From Thereva unica (lineage: Eukaryota; Arthropoda; Insecta; Diptera; Therevidae), in the NCBI GenBank assembly GCA_949987705.1, contig OX465283.1:49018953-49082952 (forward strand): a DNA stretch of 64,000 nt, written 5' to 3'. The position numbers were made by a program, and so were the translations under genes. Each line of letters opens with the position of its first letter. Positions within the stretch are counted from its first letter, which is position 1. The notes below the pieces were generated by a model that was given only the letters and a program-made list of their open reading frames with translations, did no database searches and had not been told where the DNA came from. Shown in pieces: positions 28,701 through 43,700 of the stretch.

Positions 28701-31700
28701 GAAGAAGGAGAGCGGAAGAAATAACTTTGGAGAGTGTATTTTTCCCTAGGATATTCTGTGAGGATTTTTGTCCTGATAAGAATTTCTATAAATAACTTTT
28801 TTTCTTCCTCAGGAACATTTTGCTTGCGGCCTGGCCCAATATCCTTTCCGGTCTTAAGAGACTTGAAAATGGGTTATCTGAGATTTTTATATCTTTGTGT
28901 GCGATGACTACACACTTGAGTGGCTTAGAATCAAATCGATTTGTAGTTGAGTGGATAAATTAGATGCTGGTCAATCGCAAGTTATTTTTGGTAGATTGTG
29001 GAACTACATCTTGAATTTTTAACGATTTGGGTTCCTGATTTAGAGTTAAATGTCCTGATTGTACCATACTTTTAGCTGCCTCTGATTTCCTTTGCGAGCT
29101 CTAAATTTAGTTCGTGTATCGATTTTTCCTTTTAGAAAATTCATTGAATTTATGTCAACAAAGATCTACTACAGCCATAGATATAACATTGCTCGGGCGC
29201 TGCTGGGGTTATTTGAGTATAATCAGTGTCGTTAGAGCAATTTGCATCAGTGCACTGTGCAAGTGGGACTCTCTATTTATTCAAAAGAAGATTCCTTTAA
29301 CTGAAATAAAAATATTGAATGGTTTAAATTTTTGTAGAATGATTCATCATTTCCATTCTTCAATAAATCTGAAAGGAGTCGTGATAAATGCTGTCTGTAT
29401 CGAAACTAGTGAAATGCCATTAATTGAAGTCTCATAGATGGTAGAGTAGTTTGTATTCAAGGAATTTGTTTAGTTTTTTCAATTTCAGTTGATTAGGTTT
29501 CTTTCAAGTGTTTTTTTGAACTCCTTTCAGCTTCGTTCGGGTTTAAATAGAAGTTTTCAGGATTCTTATGGATGATTTATAAGGAATTACTTTACTTTCC
29601 CATTTAAGAGTTCAATTGGCTAAGTGTACTATAATGGGTAGGTATAATGAATTAAATTCAGAACAAAACCTAAAATCTACACTTCTCGAAAACCACCCTA
29701 CGGATCTCGCAAATTTGAATCAATACGATAATTTGAATATCTTGATTCTATTACAACGTTTAATAACAAGTTGAATTATTGTGAAATAGGACACCAATTA
29801 GGGCAAATAGGATTACGGCTGCTAACAGAGCCCATCCCAGTCTAAAATTAGCTTTCACAGATTAGAAAAGAATTTATGTGAAGAAACCAAATCAAAATGA
29901 AACTAGGTCGCACAGAGCATGCAGCTGGTACGCACTAGCCCGCACGTTGCCGGCAGTTAGCATGCAGGCGTGAGTAAACATAAGAACTTATGATCTTTGG
30001 AATGACAATTAAACTTGTTAACTTCTAGGTTAAAGATTGGCAATGGTTTAAATGAGGCCCAAATGAAAATAAAGATCAAATTACACGTGCAGTTACTTGA
30101 TCTTGCACTTAGACAATGTATCCAGAATTCTACTAATTCTAACACACTAACTATTTTTTCCATGACGGTTGAGTCCAAACCGACACAGGCTGTAAAGGAA
30201 ATTTTTCGATCTAGCGGCAGTGACGTGACCCTTAAAAGCTTCCCGCGTAGGTGTACTCACTAGAGCTGGAACAGTGAGGCATATAGATCACCGACCTTCC
30301 GCCTCTGCTTCCTTTGCGAGAAATATGACTTCGATAGAGCTCGCTACCCAATTCTTTGGATATATAAGTTTCTATAGATGCATTAGAAGGTGGTGGACAG
30401 TATTATACCGAAAATATCCAGCTTATCGGTTCTAAGGGTCTGCAACACCTTCTAATAAAAAAAAAGCACGTCTTTCTTCTCTTCTATTCTTCCCGCGTAT
30501 ACGGCTTATGGGGCCCATCCACGGGCCAACTAGTTGCCCAAACTGAGTTGTGTAAAAAGTTGTTGTTTAGCCACAAACGCTTCAACTGAGTTGATATTTC
30601 AACTGTCAATGCGATATTTTATAGGAAATTTGAAAGTTAAATGAAATTGTAGAAAACCCGCGACTAAGTTTTATAATAATAAAAATTGGAGAAAGATGAT
30701 TTTTTAGATTAATTATAATTTTTTTAAATTATTAATATGAATATTTATATTTTTTAAAATATAAATTAAATTCTAAAAGTATAAATTATGAAAATAATTT
30801 AATATTATGTGAACTTTCATAATTTAAATTAAAAATAATGCAAAATAAACTTTCAAAAAATATATATTCTTCGAATTCAGGCTTAATTCATCCAAGTAGT
30901 TTGCCAAACTGCAATACACACAGTGCAACTAGTTACCCAAACTCTAGGCCCCGCTCCCATAAAATTAAAAGATTTTGATTTATCCCAACTGAAACCCCAA
31001 CTGTCAAATCAGTTTGCCAACTGCCCCACACACGATGCGATTCACTGACAACACAACTCAGTTTGAGCAACTAGTTGGCCTGTGGATGGGCCCCATTACG
31101 CCTTTTTATCACGACGCTGGATCAGCTATCTAGATGTTATCTCTTCTGGCGTTTCTTTGCCTTTATCTACCTCTTTGAGCCTCGCCCTCCTTAAGCTTCA
31201 TGTAAATCGCCTTATCTCCGCAAACCTCGGGCTCCGTAAACATTCTCGGCGTCCTCTTTTTCGTCCGGGCTTTCCAGGCAGAACTGTGAATCATCCAATC
31301 TGAAGTGTTGAAGATATGCCCTATGAACTCAATGTCTACTAAGAAACTGTGTGAGGTGGTAGCTAATTTCTGGATGTTCCCTCATTTCTCCACTTCTCCA
31401 CATTTGGTATGAGTCGGTGGGTCCATCAGCCCTAAGTATATGACGCACAATCTATTCCACTCTGTCGCCAGATTATCTAGGGGTATCATTCCTCCTATCA
31501 CGCATTCTGCTTCTTGGGACGTGGTACAAATCGTATGGCACTTAACCAATTACGCTACTTTTAATCTACTTAATTCTAAACTTACTCCTAGAACTATCTA
31601 GGCGGGGGCTACGGAGATAAAATCGTCTCGGTGATCCCCGTCTAGGCGACGAGCTTCCATTCCGCTTAATTAAATCTAAAAATATTACTAGGTAAAAACT

Positions 31701-34700
31701 AGAACTAGATCCTATCTAAGGCCCAAGCTAATCATTAAAATTAAGTAACAAGCTAAACTAATCTATTTATACTGTTTTTAGAGCGAATACGCCTTTTTGA
31801 AATTCTTATTCTGAACCTACATAGCACGCCCTTAAGCATTGGTTTTCGAAAACCCCTAAGCTCTTCCATATAAAAAGGGGATATGTTGAACCACACTGGA
31901 CAGCCATAAGTTAAAATCGGTCTAACCAAGGCTTGATAACAGATCACTTTGACCCGTGGGCTTAAGAGTCTGCTTCAAAAAAGCCTCATGTAAAACGCCC
32001 TGTTTGCCTTGGCAAGAGTAGTACTTATATTTCTATTGATATGTAAGTATTGGTCCAGAAAAATTCCGATATATCACTTCCAATTTCTTATCTAATGCCT
32101 ATTATTCGAAATTTCGAGAGTTTTCCAGTTCTTTCGCACACGAAAATGACCAACTCGCATTATGCTAAAATTGATTTTCAACTTCCAGTCATCGCTGTAG
32201 CGTTCGATTGTTTCGAAGCCACGTTGAAGGAGCGTCTGGAAACCCAATCTTCGGCCCCGTCCTGTACACAATTAGGTCATCCGCGTTCGCTAGTGCGAAG
32301 CGAGGTGAAGTCATTCGTGAAGATATGAAATAAGACCGGTGAGTTTACCGCGCCCTGTTCTGTTGCAGACCATTTTTAATGTCAAAGACCCTACTTGATG
32401 TGAAGTAGCCACTTTTGACGACGAACTTCTTGGTAAAACTATTTTACTAATTTACAAACTCCGGCGGCACAGGCAGCTACCGCTTAAAATTGGCCAGGCG
32501 TGGACCTCTAGTGCTCTATAGGTTTTATCCACGGCCGATCAGTAGGGAACCTATTGAGCAAGCTGGTGGTGACCTCAACAGCCAGTTCGGTGCCAATGAA
32601 TGCATTGTCAGCTATCCATCAAAATAACTTGATTGAGAACTCCCAGTGACTTTATGGACCCGATTGCCGCATCCTGTGTTTTTCTGATGTGTGAGACTTC
32701 GTAATCGTGGCATTTTTTATCTTAAGGCCCCCATACACGTTCAAATTGGATGTACATCCAGATTTTCTTCAAACCCATAAGCCCAATGTATTTTGATCGG
32801 CCGACCGGCCCACAATCGATAGTTTTGGTTGTACATCCGCACTTCGATGTACATCCAATTTGACCGTGTATGGGGGCCTTTACACTTTACTAACCTTTAT
32901 CACCTGCCTGCAGGAACCACGAACCGCACCATATAGCAAGCGGTATAATAACTTTGATTTTTAATCCGGCAATATTCGATTAAAATATCAAAATTTTAGT
33001 TTATGTATGAAATGACATTTTTTTCACGGGCAACATTATGCAAACGTCTTTAAAATAGAGTGTATTTGACGATATACAGGTTAATCCGTATATCGTCAAA
33101 TACGTTTAACTGGTTTAAAAAGAAATTTTAGAAAGTAATATGAAAACGTTTTAAGCCCTTCGACACAATTTTATCCAACACTTCATTATTAGTGATTAAA
33201 ACAAGCAGAATTCATTAGCATAGGGCATGCGACCACTTAATTATTTGGTTATAACACTTAAAGGTTTAATAAGTTTATTACAAATTTTAATTACGTCCCC
33301 ACTAGGATAATAATAACTTAACAGTCTCTGCGGCTTGTTAAATATAATACTAAATTCGAAATTAAATTTTAATTATTTATCCTGCGGGCAAAATATACAA
33401 TTAGGTACTAAAACCTGTACGTATTCATTACCAAAACAAATTCAATTTAAACTCTAAATTCAATTACCACATCTAGAAAATAAAACAAAACATATCCTTA
33501 GAATCCTCGTGTTATACCCAAAAACCCAACAACACTAATTATTGTCTGTTAATAGTGACCAATAACTAAATCTCATTACAGACTGTACATTTAGCGTTCA
33601 AATAAACAAAGGTCCACGTGGTCTAGGGCTATCGATATCAGGTGGAATAGATTCAAATGCACCATTTCCCGGCTTAATACGAATAAAGCGTTTATTTCCT
33701 CACCAAGCAGCTTGGTCAACGGGAAAATTGCAGCCAGGTGACATAATTTTAGAAGCCAATGGTGTACCACTAACAGGTTTAACTAACTATGTACGATTCA
33801 CATGCGATACCATAAGTTGAAATCTAGATCCTAACCAAACAATTCTATTCAATTTTAGGAAGCTTTAGAAGTGCTAAGGACGATGCCGAGCGAAGTAATT
33901 CTATTCGTTTGTCGACCTAATGATGAACAATACAAAAAGCTTTCACCACCCGCAGAACCACCAAAGCCCCCGCAACGTACCCAACAGCAATCTACACAAA
34001 CCATGCCAGAAGTGTATTTTCTAGATCCTGTTCCGCCAATCGAGACCAACTTCAATGGTGTATGTGTTGGAATGAATCTGTCTTGTGTATAATATACCCG
34101 TTGATTTAATACAATTATTTTCAGGAATTCGAAATAATTATGGTGAAGCAGCAAGGATCCTTAGGTTTTACACTACGTAAAGAAGATGAATCTGTGTTAG
34201 GCCATTATGTTCGAGCGTTGGTGAGAGAGCCTGCAACAACAGACGGCCGGATAAAGCCTGGTGACAAAATCGTTGCTGTTAATGATGTTCCTCTGTCTCC
34301 AATGACACACGAACAGGCTGTGATATTCCTTAGGCAAGCATCAGATACTGTAAAATTGAGATTGTATAGGGACGAGGCTCAGACACCTGTTGCAGCAATG
34401 TCTCCCACATCTGAGAACAAAACAATTTGCGGTTCAGGAAAGAAGACTTATTTAAGGTAGGATGGTGTAGCATATACATAAAAATTCAATAGATATTTAA
34501 GTGTTATCTGGAATACCCGTTTAGGCCCGAAGCGATAAATCTCTTAAGTGACTTAGCATACAAGAAGCAGAACACTCCTGGCGATTCAACAGAATCCTCT
34601 GTGGTATCCAGTAATACATCACCACGTCGACTGAAAAGGGGCAACAAACAAAATTCCGGAAATACTTCACAAAGTGAACAGGATGTAACAGATTCAAAAA

Positions 34701-37700
34701 GTAAGAAATCTTTTAATCTTTTCTTAAAGGTATTTATATTTTTTTTTTCTTACATACAGGTTCAAGTAATACTACTCAATACCTAGTGGGCAGTCAAACA
34801 ACATCTGTCTGTTCTGATTCTGAGCAGAGTATAGCTAGTCAATGTTCATTTATTATTCAACCCGCCGATGCATCAGATACGGATACTTTGAATACACCTG
34901 ATACAGATAGACCGAACCGTCCGAGCTTTTTGAACTTAAGTAGTCAAAGTGGTGATAGTACGCCAACATCAAATAGAAAACCAAAATTACAATTTTCAGG
35001 TGATGAGATGTAAAATATTAAACTTATCGAAGTAACAAACTTGTAATGATAAAAGTTTTCAAATAATTTTGCTAGTCTATTTTATAAAATGTTTCCTGAG
35101 TGGTGTGTCAGATGTGAAATAATTTTGTTTTAGAGGAAATTGTTGCCATTAGAAATTTATTTTAAAAATTCAAATGAAAATTTTTAAGAGTTTTCAGTTT
35201 AGTTTTTTTTCTTTACCTCTTCATCATCTGTAGGACTACAGCCTATTATTGGCCTTGGCTACCTCTAGCATTTCTCTCCATGCCGTTCGACTCCTGGCTA
35301 AAGCACTTCACCTAGCTTTACTAAATCTTCCTCAACGGATTGCATGTATCGGTTCTTTGGCTGGCCTGAATTTCACTTTCCATCAGGGGCTCGATTTAGC
35401 GCTATTTTTGTAGGGTCGCTATCGTCAAGCCTTTGTACGTGTGCCACCCATCGTAATCTACTTAATTTTATACTTTTGACAATGTCGCGTCCCCGGTGCA
35501 GTTGGTATAATTCATGATTATATCTCTTTCTCCATTGACCATTTTCGCAGACACCGCCAAATATTATGCGTAGAATTTTTCTTTCAAAAGTGTCTAGAAG
35601 AGTTTCATCAGCCACTTTAAAAGTACACTTCCAAACATCAGAACGGGCTTGATTAGCGTGGTATATAGTTTTCACTTCATTCCTCTAGACAAAATGCGTG
35701 ATGTAAAATGTTCTTCTTCTTCGATGGCGCTACAGCCCAATTCGAGCCTTGGCCTCCATCGGCTTCTTCCTCCAAACGTTTCTCTGCTCCGCAACTTGTC
35801 TCCAGCTTCTGGTATTGAGCAGTTTTGCTGCATCGGCCTTCACATTTTCTTCTCACCGCGACCGTATAGCAGTATAGACTCTCGACCGTGGTTTGCCAAC
35901 TAGTCTTTTGCCATCTGGTAGTAGGTACAGGGCTTTTTTGGTATCTTTGAGTCATCAATTCTTTGGACATCCCAGCGTAAACACTCTTTGTATAAATCAT
36001 ACAATTCGTGATTGTAGCGTATTGTCCATGCATTATCTTCATTGATTGGACCGTATATCCTTCGGAGATATCAATACGTAGCTACTGTACGCAGGGGCGG
36101 CGCTTTCATAGGTGCAAATGGTGCACTTGCACTGGGCGGAATTTCAGAAATTAAATTTAAAAGTTCGAAAGAAAAAATTGTAAAAGTGTTCCCGTGCCTT
36201 CATTGTAATTAAAAGAACTGCACAGAGTGTGGCCAATCCAATTCCATTTCGTTAGCCTGATTCGTCATCTATCTTTTCTTGGCTGGCACGGTGCCATAGT
36301 TCTTGATTTGTAATTCGTACTAGTAGTACTATTACAGATCCCTAATTCGGAGAGGAGCACCTAGATCTGTTCTAAAGTCGCTTTCTATGTCCAAAAAGGC
36401 TGTTAAAGTGGACTGTTTTTTTATGCAATATTCTACAGTAGTAACTAATACATTCAGTTCAGTGACCACCTATTATCCCTTGAAATATGAAGGCTTGGAG
36501 AATGACATAGAGACCTTTATTATGGAAATTCGAGTGTATACTACTATGAATTTTCGGAGCCCAGTATTGTGCTGAAAATAGTGAGAAAAGTGTAGCTAAC
36601 ACAAAGTGCAATATCCTGGAGCATTAAACGGCATTAGCGGGTGAGTTTCCGTGTAGTTAAAGCGCAAGCAAACTCAGCACAAAGGCAAGATCGCTGGCAG
36701 GGGCGGCGCTTTCATAAGGGCACTTGGTGTATTTACACAGGGCGCAATTAGGCGGGCGCAATATCAGAAAAAAAAAGTGAAAAGTGTTCACGGACCTTCA
36801 TTTTCATATACATATAAAAGGAACTACACAGAGTGTTTGTGTCTTTTCCCATTGTCCTTCACTGCGATCAAAAGGTGAACAGCTGATGGGGGCGCAATAT
36901 GGCCAAACGCCGGCCCTGACTGTACGTATGATGGTCTTGTAGACTCTTATTTTAGTTTTTCTGGGGATGTCTCTGGATTTTATGACTGGCAGTAGTGAGA
37001 AGTATGTTCTGTTTGCCGCGTTTATTCGTCTTTGTCCGTCTATCGTTTCATCGTTGTCCAGGTAGTTAAATTTGTTTACCCGTTCCAAGTTATATCCTCC
37101 CCACAGGTGGTATTGTGATTTCTTCTTTCCTCCCTAGACTGAGTTATAATCTTACTCTTGTCGGCATTTATTTGCAGCCCTATATCTTTGGATCCCTCTT
37201 CTAATTCCGTGAATATTTTTCTAAGGTATGAGAGTGATGTGGCATGACAGTTTTCATCGTCGGCATATCCTGCCAATTGTTTTGATTTGTTAAGCAGGGT
37301 TGCATTCGCATCAATGTTTACTTTGCGAATTACTCCGTCTAGGCAGAGATTAAATAGCATGGGTGCCTGCCCATCGCCCTGCTTTAAGCCTTGCATGACT
37401 GGGAAGGACTCCGTCAATTCTCCTTGTATTCTGACTGTACACCTTGTATTTTCCATTGTCATTTTTGTCAGTTTCACTATATTTAGGGGCATATTTAGGT
37501 CCAGCATAGTCGCATACATTTTTTCCCTGTCGATGCTGTCGTACGCTTGTTTGAAGTCGATGATACACGTCGATGTTGTATTCTCAGCATTTTCGGAGTA
37601 TTTGCCTTATTGAGAAAAGTTGGTCCATTGTTGATCTATTTCTTCTGAATAGTTTTGAATACAATGTCGATTCAATGACCACCTCCATTCGATACTCCCA

Positions 37701-40700
37701 CAGGAAAAAGTCTGATGCCGTTAAATCCGGAGATCGAGGAGGCCACTCCAAATCACCATTTTTTCGACACAACGTGTTTCGGCAACTTACGCTGCAATAA
37801 CTTCATCGTAGCAGCTGCCCTGTTGCCGGATGCGCCGACTTGTTGAATATAGAAGTTCGTCAGACCTTTTTCACGCATTTTCGGACACACAAAGTGCGCC
37901 AAAATGCAACGATAACGTGAGCCGTCGACGGTTTTTCCAACTCTCCGTCAGAGAGTATAAAATTAACTTTCGGTGTGTACACACCATATCTAAAATGGTA
38001 CTCAATGACGTTTCAGAATAGTGTACATATGTCAAAATTGGTTAAAAAATGTCAGAGTTATTCAATGTTGAAATACCGAAGGTTTAGATGGCGCACCCGT
38101 ATCATAAACAAACATGTTAACTATATTGTCAAAATCAATTTTCAAGAAGACTTGTTAAACAAAAAAATGACTTCAAATAGAAGCACGGGACCTCCCCCGC
38201 TTCCACCTTGCACACTTTTATACAGTTTTGAATATTTTTGCTCCCATGTACTTTGTACCGCGCAGTCAGAAAATTAGAGTCAAATTAGAGAGAACATTGT
38301 TTCCATTAGAAATTTATTTTAAAAACTCATATGACAATTTTTACCTGTTTAAACATTACTGCAAAGCCACCCTAAACGTATTTTTATAAGAAAAAGATCT
38401 CGCACCTTTACATCTTTCCATGTTCAGATTTTTTCAAGAAAAATGTCTCCTATCAGTTATAACATGATAAATTTGCATACGTCTACTTCTAGATTTATTC
38501 CAATTTTTAATGTTGGTGTCGAGCCATTGCAAATATTACTTCTTTAACTGTATACACACACTAACTTGAATACATTGCAGATACTTCTTGAAATAATTTA
38601 GAAATTTCGTAGGGTATTTCCACCTACTCTAGGTAAACAAGATTTCTGCCCTGCTAAAATTTTGCTGATTCAATTTCACAAACCGCAAAATAAGCATTGA
38701 TTACATCCAAGACATTTGAATCTATATAGTAACATTTTCTTATATGTAGATAAAAAAAAACTAAGAAAAAACTCAATAGACCCTATTTAAATGGATTTTA
38801 TCCAACCAGTGGAGCACATAAACTTAGGCACACAACAGAACTTCCACGTGATGACCAAACAGAAATTGAAGCTGTCGAAAAGCTATCAAATGAAAAGGTT
38901 TCAAACAAAATCAATAGACCCAACAACTTGGGATTAGGTCTAGAAAAAAAAAATTAGGACATAAAAAAGACAACACGTAGATGTTTCAATTTCTTTTATT
39001 TCACTTTTATTTTCCCCCAAAAAAAACACTCACACACACACATAAGGCTAGAAATAAATTTTCTTTAATTTATTGCAGTACCTACGAATGCATATGAGCT
39101 AAACAATCTAGACAATGATGCCCTAGATGCCCCAAGGTACAGCAAAGAAAATGATCTGGAAAGACCCTTGGAAAATCAACTGCCGGAAAATAATGAATTC
39201 ACCAGTTTGCCATGTGAAACGTTCCTAATTGCTTGTAAGACTGAAAGTGACCTTAAGGATGAGGAGAATTTTAGCTATAAAAATCCTATGTACCAATCTG
39301 CACACGTTCAAGTTACGCTAAACGACGTCATTCAACAAAATTCAGCAAAAAGAGACGGTAAGTGGAATTTGTAGATGGGTTTTATATGTATGGGTTGAAA
39401 AACGGGGTTTCTTTGAGGATCCAGGATTTTTTTCTCCTGAATTAGCCTAATAACAGGTAATCACTATCAAAGACATCTACACATATAAAAATTTTGTTTT
39501 CGTTGCATATTGTGAGAAGTTTGTATGTCTTAAGAAGAATTTTTGTTGCTTTCAATATACAATACAATATTATACATATAAAGACGATAAGGAGTACAAA
39601 TAGCACTAATCATCAGATTAAAAATGCTAAAAACTTGCAATGCTATCGATCATCTAACGTTCGTTGCCAGTTTTATATATATCTCCTGGTACGTTAATAC
39701 CAGAATGTTCCGACTTCTCTTATTGATTTTATACGATATCTTGAAAATATTTGATTGCATAATCTTGATATTGTAACATAATGATTATTACTGTAAACAC
39801 TTCCTTACTGTAGCGAGGGATCAACCCTCATGCTAAAAACTGCCCCACAAGCGGAACAGACTATAAGCCTTCCGGATGAAAGTAAGAAGGCCTTTAATTG
39901 ACGAAGACCGGACTTGAGCAGGGCTCATAAACTCTCTGAAAACACGTTGTTCTTCCAAGCCCGATCAGAACGGGACATTCAATAAGGATATGTGTGAAAG
40001 TCTCGTCGCCGGTGATATCGCAGTCCTACATGTAGGGGCGGCGCCTTCATAGGTGCATATGGTGCACTTGCACCGGGCGCAATTGGACAATTGAAAAAGT
40101 GCTCCCGTGCCTTCATGATTTACCCTTCGAGTAAGCGAACTGGGAACTATGTAGAGGAAGAAGAGCTCCAGCCTATACCTAATATGAAGGTAAAGCAGCC
40201 TCTCCACCGTTTTCAAAAGAAAAGAGGCTAAGCTGATAGGTCTGTACGATTTAGGTCTTGTTTGGGGATCAAAACCACCACGACTTTCCTCCAGATGGTT
40301 GGAATGTATCCCCAGTTGAAGCTGGCTCTAAAGAGAGAGACTCACATGTCGAAAATCAGATCAAGTCACGGTCGAAGATTTTCTCAGAAAGATTCCGGGA
40401 ATAACGGTGGTTTCTTCATGGTTAGAGGTGTATGAGCCATCCTCCTTTTTGAGGAGGCCCATTCCGTTAAAGAAGTCTTTGAAAAGTAGCTTTTGAATCG
40501 CAGGCGCAAACGCCTCTGGTAGAATCTGAAGGCTCTCACAGTGTTTACTCCAGACAATCCATTTGGAAAGTCTCAACTCTTTGTTGTAAGTCGTTATGGT
40601 GAATCTATATTCATCCCAATCCCAATGTTTTGCCCTATTGAACAATCTCCTAATATCTCTACGCATTGCAGCTAACCTGTCGTTCCACTAGGGCACTTTA

Positions 40701-43700
40701 CGTCACGACTGAAAGGAAGGGACAGTGTTGCTGTCATGGTAGGAAGAGATCAGCACATCAGTAAGCTACGTGGCCGCACTCCCCAGTTCACGCACTGAGC
40801 TGATAGAAGCAGCAAGTAGGTCTGATTTCGAGGCCACAAGCCCCTGAAACTTAAAACAGTTGGTTATGGTATCATCCGACAGTGAGGTCTCATCCAGAAC
40901 ACGCCAGTTTTCAATCCTGTCGGAGAAAAGCCCGCTCGTGAAAGTGAGGTCCAGCACCTCCTTTCCACTAGCAGTGATAAAAGTGGGTTTGCATCCCCTA
41001 TTTTGAATATCTATGTTTTTCTTAACATGAAATTCTAGAAGACACTCACCCTTTCCTTTACATCGGTACTTCCCCAGATGGAGTGGTGAGCATTTGCATC
41101 ACAGCCGATGCCGAATTGGCGGTTCGTCTTGCGGCAGAGCTCAATGAGTTCCTGAACCTCTTGGGGTGGCACTATTGCTACATCCCCGGAAAGTTGGTAG
41201 AGGTTTACATATCACCCTGTATTTTTGTAACCCTATAAGATATTTTCATGAATAAGTAGCAATCTTCGCAGAACGCTGCCACCTTTCTTCAACTGCAAAA
41301 GCCAAGGCTCACCAAGCCAAGGTTGTGTAGGATAATAAGTCAGCAGATTCATATTATCTTGATGGAAACCACATATCCACTGATTATGTGGGGTAACCTG
41401 ATATTATAGGGGTTACATTTAATTAGACCACCTGTAATAAGAATTTTGAAGCTGGATAGTCGGAGTTAGAATAGCTATGAATGTTATGTATTGGGAATTT
41501 CCAAGATTATTTCAATTTTTAAAGGAACTTTAAAGTTTATAACCAAAAATTATTGTTCCGAAGTAAAATGTTACAAAAAGCATTTGTTGCTTTCCTACAA
41601 TTAGTACGTATACATGATAAGTTAAACTCAGGCTGAACCCTAGTCAAACTTGAAGTAGACTCGATTCGAGTTTAGTTACCCGGCCATTATACGAGTCAGT
41701 TCTGGGCCAGTATTGACTCTGTTTGTCAAATCCACTGACTCTGAGTTGATTTCGTTCGATCCACTGCCAAGTCAGTTCATTTCTAAAACATCGTCGACCA
41801 GTATACATACTTCCTTGAATGCGTAGAGATTAAATCACGTAAGAGGATTTTCGTCATACTTTTCTATTAGGTTTTTTATTTGCAGGCGACTTAATTGAGT
41901 TAATTGTAGGCCACTTAATTGAGTTGATTGTTTGCCAGATTTGGACATTTCATTTCACTTTGACATTTCATTTCAATTTGACATTTCACTGACTAGGCAG
42001 CACTGACCAAAACTGTCTTGACTGTGATGACTTGTCAGTAAAAAAAGCCCGTCAGTGAGTGTTTGCAGGAGTCAGCGTTAGCGATAGTGTCAGTAGAACT
42101 GACCCGTGTAATGGCCGGGTTAGGGACCCGTGTTATGGCCGGGTTGAACTCGACTCAGCTCTGCAACCTGGGTTGAGTTAAAGTTATGCATATTGACGCG
42201 AGTTCAGTAGTTGAGTAGTTGAATTTTTCAAACTCAAACTCAAAAGTTATTTATTCATTTAAAACATAAAAGGTACAAGGTTCAGTACAAGTTAAGTTGA
42301 TACTCGCCATGAGGCAGACCGTATAATGTGATAAGAAAATACTTAAGTACTAAGTTTATATAAAGATATAAAATATGCGCATGAATGCAACATATTACTG
42401 TGATAGTAAATGTCGAGCCAGGTGAATAGGCTGACTACAAGTATGATAATATTTAATCATAATCTTAGAACTAACTTAAAACTAAACATATACAAACAAA
42501 ACAAAACTTAAAGCTAAAAAATAAATATTTTGCATCCTGCATATAATGTATTTTATATACTAGTAAATGTAAATAGTTATATGTATAAAGTAAAGAAACT
42601 TATGCTAAAGATAATGGTATTGGTGAAATCCCCTCACTCTCTGGCTCTCCCTGGTAACACCCTGATAACTCTCTGATAACTCTCTCTGATAACTCACTGA
42701 GATTATAGAAATCTTTATATGAGGTTTGTTATTCGTGACGTCCGCCATCTTGGACGACGCCATCCTAATGATAAGTAATTTTGATGACGAAATAAGGTAT
42801 CCGCCATCTTGATGACTCCCCAACCTGTTGTTGAATCCTCCTTTATTTTTTATTTTTAACTGCCCCCTGAAGATCAATAAAAATTTGACAAATCCGGTGA
42901 AATATTTTAGTAAATTTGATGACGAAATTATGGTATCCACCATCTTGATGACTCCCTGCAACTTGTTCGTTGAATCCTCTCCCTTTTTTTTTTTTTTACG
43001 ACGAATCCGATGAAATAATTCAGTAAATTTGATGACGAAGTATTATCCGCCAACGATGACTCCCTGTCCGTGAACATCTCCTAAATGTGATGAGTCCAAT
43101 GACCAATAACTACAAAGTTATCTAAAACTATAAGTTAGCCCGAGTTGCGATCACTAATAGGTTAAATTAACCACACGTGGTTCAGATGTTAATTGTTAAC
43201 AAGATTAAGAATTGGTCGTCCCCCCATTTCTTATCTGTTATTATTGTTTTTCTTGTATAATTATTTGATTAAGATATTAATATTAAGCTGATTTGCTTAA
43301 GACTGCACTGTATATTATTTAAAAAAAAATTTTGTGTTAATACACTACTTGGCTTAAACTGCCATTTTGTTTCGCTGCCCGGAGGGCACGTCCGTCTAGG
43401 ACGGCTCTCCAACTTGAACTCCGAGTAGTTGAATTTAGTTGACAGCAGCATTTCTGTGCTTAGGTGGTGATTTGTGACAAGAGTCGAAAATTCAAATCAT
43501 CATGTATAGTACTAAATACCTACAAGGTTACTTTGGTCGGTTAAACGGCTAGAATTACAGCTGTCATCGCCGCAAATGTCATTTTGAGACTAAATTTTTT
43601 TAGAATATGGAGAAAAGAAACAAAGTATGTATTTTGAGAACAGCCTTAGCTGATTTTTTTCTATCGTTCACCGTTTTCAAAAATGTAGAGAAAAAACGAC

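Noticed and set aside
37287..37613. Plus-strand gene of 108 codons
   Set aside because: It is the antisense shadow of the LINE RT core on the minus strand.
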